Positions 51,401 through 60,400 of a stretch of DNA of 64,000 nucleotides are shown piece after piece. The notes under the pieces are model-generated. The model was given only the letters and a program-made list of their open reading frames with translations, ran no database searches and was not told the origin of the DNA. Each line of letters starts with the position of its first letter. The first letter of the stretch is position 1. Position numbers and translations under genes: made by a program. The stretch is taken from contig CM040428.1 in assembly GCA_022702705.1 (NCBI GenBank), positions 53,375,198 through 53,439,197 of the forward strand, read 5' to 3'. The DNA is from Papilionanthe hookeriana x Papilionanthe teres. Its lineage: Eukaryota > Streptophyta > Magnoliopsida > Asparagales > Orchidaceae.

Positions 51401-54400
51401 TGGCATGAATGTAAAATTTAAAGTTTAGGTCTTAGATATGTAAATACATAGGAATCAGGTGGTATGTATGTAAATGCCCCTATATATAAAAACAAATCGA
51501 CTCATCGCATAAAATCAATTTATATTTGATTTGTTATCTGCCAGAAAAAGGCTGTCTACTGCAATTTTATCGAAATTAACATAACTTTCTGCAATTCATA
51601 TTACATCTAAATATAATAAATCCACGGCAAGCAACTCAGGCAAAAAAGTTGCATGAAAAAATTGTGAAACATATACAAGAAAATAGGAAAAAGGATCAAC
51701 CAATCCATATGCCGAAACTATGAAATGTATAATAGCATGTACATGGAGATATATTCATATTTAAAAACGTACCTATTATTCTGTGGTTCATTTCCAACAT
51801 CCTGCACAGCATCAAATTTCTTAATTCTTTGAGGTTGAATATTAGATGTTGAAGCAAAAAATCATAAACAAAAACAAAATAAATTTGAAATAAAAAACGG
51901 CAATAATATAGACGTGAAAATAAAAAGAGACGTGAGAAAAGAAACATCAAGACAGCGAGAATGTTAAGAGAGTATGTACCAAACAGTAAGAAAATAAGGC
52001 TTTTCTTTTTGGTATTGGACTACAATAACATCGAGCATAAACAATTAGAAAACTTCAAACACGCATGTTTTCAGTTGAAGCAGGGGAAATTTACCTACAT
52101 AGCACACAATTCTTTTGCATTTACATATCTCACCCCTGAACTTTCATATTTACACATTGTACTTTGGTGTTTTAAACCTATAAATGAAAATGTTATTTTC
52201 ACTTTTAATAAATGATAATAGTGCATTTTTTATGCGATATTAAACATTCGAGTGTTATGAGTGTAAATATGACAGTTTAGATGTGTGATATGTAAAAGCA
52301 CAAGAATTGTGTGCTATGTATATAAATGCACCGTGAAATAATTGCTCCAGACATTGCAGACCTTTTGAATGCACTAAATTTGGTGCTGCCATTAACAACA
52401 ACAGCTAAGCCACTTTGGGTTTTAGGAGACGAGCAAGCATAGAGTTTCAATCACTACCAACAGTTAGCCAAACTTAAGAACTTTATATTCAGGGGCATAT
52501 AATATTTCATCGACCATTCTGTTAGAACGACAATGGAAATTCATGTGGGGCTAATGTTAGCTCAATAAATCAACCAAAGATTCTAGACAGATTTTTACTT
52601 TCAAATCTATAAATATCTTATGAGAATTTTATCCTACAATCTTAGAAAAATGCTTAAATGTAGAGATAATGTGCGTGAGATGGAGGATTATAGGTTGAAA
52701 AACTAAGCAAGCACCCCCAAAAAAAAAACAAAGAACTACACATCACTGGCAAGCACAACAATGGCCTGTGAAGCTTCCCTGAAGAGGGCAACCTTGATTT
52801 GAGAAGTGCTTCAACCAAGACAAGCCGATTCTGAAAACAGCTTGCGCAGAGCATGTGTTGCAAATAAATTTTTTCATTCAAACACCAAAATGTCTTGAGT
52901 ATTTATGAGTTTAAATCTCCAGACACTAATCCTTGATCCTTGAAGACCAGTTACATATCGCATTGCAACGTTTTATAAAACACATCTATCAGCTAATTGA
53001 GGCATGTGGACAGGTCCCTATGGGCTGTCTCCCAAGTCTTCTATGTGAAGGACATCCTCATTTTTATACCCCCTGTCAGTCACTATAGCATAAGATTTGC
53101 CTCCTTTTCATTAGATTGAAGTTCAAAATCTTACCAATGATGAACACGTTATGGACACCAACATTTGGAATATTTTCTCATGGGATCCACATTGTTCATT
53201 CCTTGTCGAAGATAATATATATCCATATAAACAATGCAAGTGTTTTCAGTCTAGCTTGCCACTCATCAATTTTTCTGCTTTTCCTCAAATATGTTATAGT
53301 GCCTCCGAGTTTTCTCAGGATCCAAGTCTTTCCATGGTCCCCATCCATCCATTCCACCAGCTGCTACTCAAGTATCATCAAATCACGATGCTTCCCATAT
53401 AGGCGGCCCTGCTCCTAGGGCATCTCAAGCTGTGAATTCTCCTTGTACTCCTCGAGCATTTGTTGAGGCTATTAGAAGGCACTGGACCTCCAGCTGACTC
53501 CTCACCGTTCCTCACATTTTATTCAGCAAGGGCCTTGACATCTCATCACAACCTATCATCCTTCTTCAAGGTAAAGTAGCTTTCAATTTATTTAAAGAGA
53601 TCTCTAAGTTGGCAATTTTTTCCGAGATGTCCCAGTATGAAGATAGTTAACAGATTAATGGCCGACCCGCCTTTGGATTGGAATTATACTATTGGACTTA
53701 ACGGAATTCATTCTTATTATTTTATCCCAAGAATCTGTTCACTCAAAAATCTTCTCTGCAATATCATACTATGTCGATGGGTTTCTTATGTGTATGCTTT
53801 CCAAGGGAAAACCTGTTACCCAAGATTGTTGTTTTCAAGCTTAGAATCCACTACTCCAACCAATCCATTTTGTTCTCCCATACTCAATTTTGGTAAAATG
53901 TTTCAGATAATGCTACCAGTGACAAGCCATCAATAGCTTGGCTATTGGTTAAAATGGATGTCAGTGCACCGTTGAACAAAGAAATTTAAATTGGCTACAC
54001 AGTCAGACATTCCTCATTGTTATTGTAACTTTTTTTTCACTACTTGGGATATTTTAGAACACAACCAAGCTACAAAATTCTCCTAGCAATAATAGTACCA
54101 ATAGGAGAACATACATAAAGTAATAATATTACTTTTCTTCTAATGCAATGGTGATAGTTTTGACTTCTAATTTGATTTGTTTGCAAAATTTTAAATCAAC
54201 ATTAAATGTTGTCTTTAATCAATGCCTTATCAAATTGCTAGCCTAATGGTTGAGAATAAAATAACCTTACACGTGCTCACAAAGATTAGTGATCCAAACC
54301 TACCTGAGATGTTTGTTTCTAATAATCATCCTGCTGAAAGGGATATTGGTGATCTAGCTCTATATTTGTTAGCTCTGATATTAACATTTCTTGCATATAA

Positions 54401-57400
54401 GAGCCCGTGGATAAAGAGTTCAAATTCTATATGCCGGATAAGAAAGAAAGAACAGGAAAATATATCATTACTTTCTGAATATACCAGGATTCAATTTAGC
54501 CGTTTTAATGAGGGCACATGAGGCTCTTTCTTTCAAGTAGTTGGCTTACTTGCCACATCTTAGCATTGTCAATATATTTTATCTTTAGTTCGTTTTATAA
54601 AGCAATGTTAAACAATTGCTTCGTGTTGTACTCTTCTCATTGACTAATAACACAATTTATTTTTGCTTTAAAAAAATGTGCTTGCAATGCTAGCGGTATT
54701 TTTGCATCTATTACTAGTAGCAGCATGTGATCTTTCGTGCATTATTCTTAGATCATATTTATATGTACTTTAAGGGACAGTTATGATGGTGTTTCCACAA
54801 CTAGGATGAAAGCATGTGGGGAAACAAACGAAAGTTGAATCAATTCCTGTGTTTTGGAATTAAATTTAAGCTTGAATCAAACTAATCTTGTGCCATCTTA
54901 TTTATGATAAATAACGAGTATACAAAAAAGTATGCTGAGACATTTGATTAACTACTTTGATTGAATAATTTTTGTCCTTATCATGTTCAATCCTATGTGT
55001 GCAAGTTATATGTGCGATTCATCCATGTGCAACACAAGTGTAATTACCTAACTTCAAAAAAGATATCTCCTTGTACTGATATAAGGCATATATTTCTTAT
55101 TTCGATAAATTATTTCCCTGAACAACATTTATCTACATAATTTGTCATTGGCTTGCTAGTGCTCAAGATTCTATTCAAAATTAATGCAATTGAAATTCTA
55201 TTTGAGGTGATTAAATAAAAATTGCTAGTTGAATTTGTGGTTCAAACTTCTTGCTAATTTCTCTAGATTTATGCAATCATTATAATATTTTTTAGGTTAT
55301 AATTCTCCTATTTATTTCCAACATTTTAAAAAAAGTGAGTCGTTGGCTAGTATAGTGGTTGTGTACTATAAAATTTAAGTTTCCATGTTTGATTAGATAC
55401 ATTACATCCTTCTTATAATATTATAAATCTATAATCATAAGTTGCCGTGCATCATCATGGTTCTCTTCTTAATAACTCTTATGGAAGTCTACACTGGTTT
55501 ATCAGATTTTTCAATCTCTTTCCAAGAATGTTGACAATTCAACGATACCAACCTAAATTTTTAGATAGTGTTTAAGAATCAATATATGAGGTGAGGGGAA
55601 AATTGAAAGCAAAATAGGATTCTGCAGCTAACCAGGGTCTACAGAAGCTGTCCTCGAAAAAATTAGCACGAGGAACGCAGCGGGTGATTATGTTAGAAGT
55701 CTACTGACGTCAAAGAGGATTCATCACTTATTCTCAATCAAACAACACACTACTTGGAAAGGAAAATGATACAACTCTCCAAAGAAGAGAAAATTAGAAA
55801 ACAATCTCAAATAACATAAAACTCTCAAAACAATTGTGTTCTAAATGCTTTTCATTACAACTAATTTATACTAAGAGCTTGTTTGATATAACTTATGCTT
55901 TTTCCTTTTTTTTTTGGCTTTTATTATCAAAATATGCTTGTTAAGTAAAATGTTTGAATATTTTAAGTTATTTTTCTAAAAAAAGAAGGTTATTTTTATA
56001 AACCTCAAAACATTTAAAGTTCATTTTATTATTTTAAAAAATAACTAAATATGTTATATCATACCAAATATGTTTTATTGTAAAACAAAACATAAACAAA
56101 AATAAAAAATAAAACTGATCCTGATGTAGGCGTTGAATTCGCCCCGAAGTGGGGCGCTTTGATCCCGAGGGACAGAAGACCAGCGAAGCTTCACGAAACA
56201 GTAAAGCGAGATAGGATCGCTATCCTGCGCGAACAAGGGGGGGGATTGCAAACTCTCGCGATCCAAGGGGCTGCTTCGCGTATTCGTCACACCTGTCTTC
56301 TCCTGAATTCTTCTTACCTTCCCAACCCCTTCCTTTTGTGTAGAAATAGGAGACTATAAATTGTTGTCTCCTGTGTAGAGTCAGTTCTAGGGGAGTTGTC
56401 TTCTGATCTCCTCTATGGAGCTTCCCTCTTGTTAGGGTTACATTCGACGACAAGTGGTGCTTCGGTTGTATCATGTTCTGAGGTGGTGTTGTAAGCTTCT
56501 AATCTTCTTTGCTTCTCACCGAACCTTCTCTTACCACTCCCCTTTGCATCCTACCACCCCAAATCCCTCCAGCTCACTGCCGCCACCTCTACTTTCCCCA
56601 CAACAGTGTTGTCCCGCCTACCTACAATAAACCAAACACCATCCCAACTTACCCGAGCAACAACTCAGCCTTCCCCACCTTTCCCCACCACCTCGCCGAT
56701 GCCGACACTGCCTACGGATCTCTTCCTACACCCTAATCGAAGATTTGTCTATTATTGTATTGTCTTTCAGTTTGAGTTGTGTTGTAATCTTAATTTTATA
56801 TTAATAAAAGTTTGTTATTTGTGTTAGGCACATCCCAAATAGTTCTAATACCATTTGATATCAGAGCAAGTTTAACCCTAGTCCCATCCTAAGGTTTCCT
56901 AGCATCCGCCCCTACCCAATCCACCTTCAATCAAAATTTTTCCTTCTGATTCCCAACCCTAGCCATGCTACTGCGAAGAGATACAACAGGCTCTACTCAA
57001 GAAGAGATCCAACAAAAATTTATCGTTTGCAACGGAGACTAGCCGAGTTGGATGACAGAAACCAAGAAGAGATTACATTCGATAGTGATCAAGAAAGTCA
57101 AAGGGAAAACATGGACGAAGATCTGAATCTGTTCCACAAGGAAGGTATCCAATATCAAAGAAGGCCGAGAGAAGATGCCCCTTATGGAAGTCAGTCGAAC
57201 TTTGGCATCAAGGTACCTCCCAGAGTTTGAGGGGGGCATGAACCCCGATGAGTTTATCAACTGACTGCATGAACGAATCTTCGAGTATAAAGATGTACTA
57301 GAGGACAAATGAGTAAAGCTAGCTGCAATTAGCTAAAGAAGAATGCCTCCTTAGGGTGAGAAAATTTACAAAAGCAGAGAAGTACAAAAGTAAGTGAGAA

Positions 57401-60400
57401 GATAGCTAAGTGAGAGAAGATGAAGAAGACAATGCAAAAGAAATATCTCCTACCGCAATATCGTCAGGACATGTTCCTGAAACTCCATAACTTGTAACAA
57501 CGAGATCTATCAGTTGAGGAGTTCACGACCCAATTTAACCACTTGCAATTGAAGTGCGAGCAGACATAACCAAAGGAGCACACGATCGTTAGATATCTCG
57601 GGGGTCTAAAGCCCGCTATTAGCAATGTGGTACAGCTACAACCACATTGGACTTTGGGAGATGTCCAGACACTAGCTCAGAAGGAGGAAACGCAACAGAA
57701 GCAAAGCAGACAGCAATAGACCACCATCTTCAGCCAAGCAGTCACCTGCAACTTCTACAGCCGACAAGGATTCCTTGGCAGGAAATAACAAAATTGGACA
57801 AGGAACTGATAAGGCAGATCAGAGCAGGAAGAAGCTAGAGAAAGGTGGTTCCTCCAATACAGCACCAGCCAGGAAGTGTTTCGGGTGTCCCGGCTACGGC
57901 CATAAAGCCTTCAGCTGCCCGACAAGCCGAGTTGTCACACTCACAGCTCAAGGAATCTTTGGGAAAGATGATGAGGAATCGGAGGAGAGTCCAAAAAAAA
58001 AGCTTCAGCTCCACGGAGATGAAGAAGTTTTAGTCATTCGACGAGTACTGCAGTCCAAGCCAGAGCAGAATCAATTCTGGTCATGGCATAGCATTTTTCA
58101 CACCAAGTGCACCGTCAAGGGGAAGGTCTGCAGCCTGGTCATCGACAATCGAAGCTGCAACAACGTGGTGTCCAAGCTCATGGTGAAAAGGTTAGGATTT
58201 GATACAAAGAAACATCTCTAGTTGTATTCCCTTACGTGTCTGAAGAAGGGAAACGAGATTTGTATGGATTAGCAGTGCCTAGTTGATTTCCACATCTGAG
58301 ACCAGCTACATGAACAAGTATAATGGAACGCGGTTCCTATGGATACCTGCCACATTCTCTTAGGAAGGCCTTGGCAGTTTGATCACAGAACACAACACGA
58401 CGGGTTCAAGAACATTTATTCTTTCAATAAGGGTGAGAAACGAATTGTTTTACTACCTGCTTAGGATGCAAAAAATAGGAGCGATACTAGGCAACATTAG
58501 TTCCTCATACTACTTTCCTGCAGTAAGTCAGAGATGCCCTATAACACTAGCCTTAATCCTCCTGAAGGAATCGAAGAGGAAAGAGAGGTACTAGCAGTAC
58601 TACAACCATTGTTATAGGACTTTCAGGATTTTATGACCGCAACTTACAAGAGGGATTAGTGCCACTGAAGGACAACCAACACATCATCGACCTTATACCA
58701 GGATCCGTATTGCCAAAGCGACCGACCTATAGATAAAGACCGGCGGAGTACGAAGAACTAAAACAACAAGTGCAGGATCTCGTTGCAAAAGGGCTAGTAA
58801 GAGAAAGTACCAGCCCTTGTGCAGTCCCTGCCTTAATGGCGCCCAAAAAGAATGGACCACGACGAATGTGCATCGACAACCGAGATATCAACAAGATTAC
58901 GATCAAATATCAATTCCTCATACCCCGCTTGGATGATCTCCTAGACCAGCTATATGGAGCCACTATCTTCTCCAAAATAGACTCGCGCAGTGGATATCAC
59001 TAGATACGGATGAGACCAAGAGAGAAGTGGAATACAGTCTTCAAGACGAGGGACAAACTTTATGAGAGGAACGTTATGTCTTTCGGCAAGTCGAACACAT
59101 CTAACACTTTCATGAGATTAATGAGCCGGGTATTCCGACTTCACATTGGAAATTTTGTTGTTGTCTACTTTAACGACATTCTATTATACAACCAGCCGGA
59201 GCAGGATCACTTGCATCACTTGAAGGTAGTATTTGAGGTACTACGAGTCGAGCAACTATATGTCCAACCGAAGAAATGTAACTTCATGACAAGCCATGTA
59301 TGTTTTTTGGGTTACATCGTGTCCAGTGCAGGTATTCATATGGATCACGTAAAGATAAAAACCATTATTAGCTAAGTTGTGCCACAATCATTCATCGAGC
59401 TGAGACAATTTTTGAGGTTGGCATCTTTCTATTAAAGATTCATTGGAAGCTTCAGCACTATCACTTCCCTTTTGACTGAACTGCTGAAAGGTAAGGACTA
59501 TACTTGGATAGCAGCAGCCCAAGATTGATTTAAAACAACGCAAGAAAAGGTGACTCAGGCACCCGTGCAAGCACTACCAAACTTTTTGAAGTAGAATGTG
59601 ATGTACGACATGGGAATCAGAGCAATATTAAGCCAATGAAGCCAACCCATCGCTTTCTTAAGTGAGAAGCAGGACAAGCCCAGAGGAAATACTAAATATA
59701 CAACGAAGAATTCTACACCATCATAAGAGCTCTGGAATGATGGAGCAATTACCTATTGACAAACGAGTTTACACAATTTACAGATCACGATGCCCTAAAA
59801 TTTCTCAACAACCAAAGCAAACTAAAGGAACAACACGCCACCCAAGTGGAATTTTTAGCCTCATTTCAGTTCTGCTAAAACACAAGGTGGGAAGCCAGAA
59901 CCGCGTAACAAATGCACCAAGTCATCGACGCCTGTTGATCACATCCATACAAGCTCGAGTTGTTGGCTTCAAGGTCATAAGAAATCTATATGAAACAAAC
60001 GGAGATTTCAAAAACATATGAGGCAATGTCAGGAGAAGCCAACAGAGCAATATTACCACACAGATGGATACCAGTTCTACCATAGTCAATTGTGCATTCC
60101 CCGGTGTTCACTAAGGGAGGCCGTTGTCCAAGAAGGCCGTAGCAGAGGACTAGCAAGTCATTTCGATAGAGATACAATCCTCTCCCTCATAAGAGAGCAT
60201 TTTCTTTTGCCAAAAACTGACAAGAGATGTAAAACGACACGTCAAGCAACGTAGGATTTGTCATCTAGCAAAGACAAGAGCTCAGAACGTCGGATTATAC
60301 ATACGACTTCCAGTACCAAAGGCACAGTAGGTGGGCGTCAACATGGATTTCGTGCTAGGACTTCCAAAGACCCAAAAGAATAAAGACTGTATTGGTTGTA

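Noticed and set aside
53116..53936. Possible copia polyprotein fragments
   Set aside because: No RT, integrase or protease motif could be read; only vague Pro/Ser-rich resemblance.
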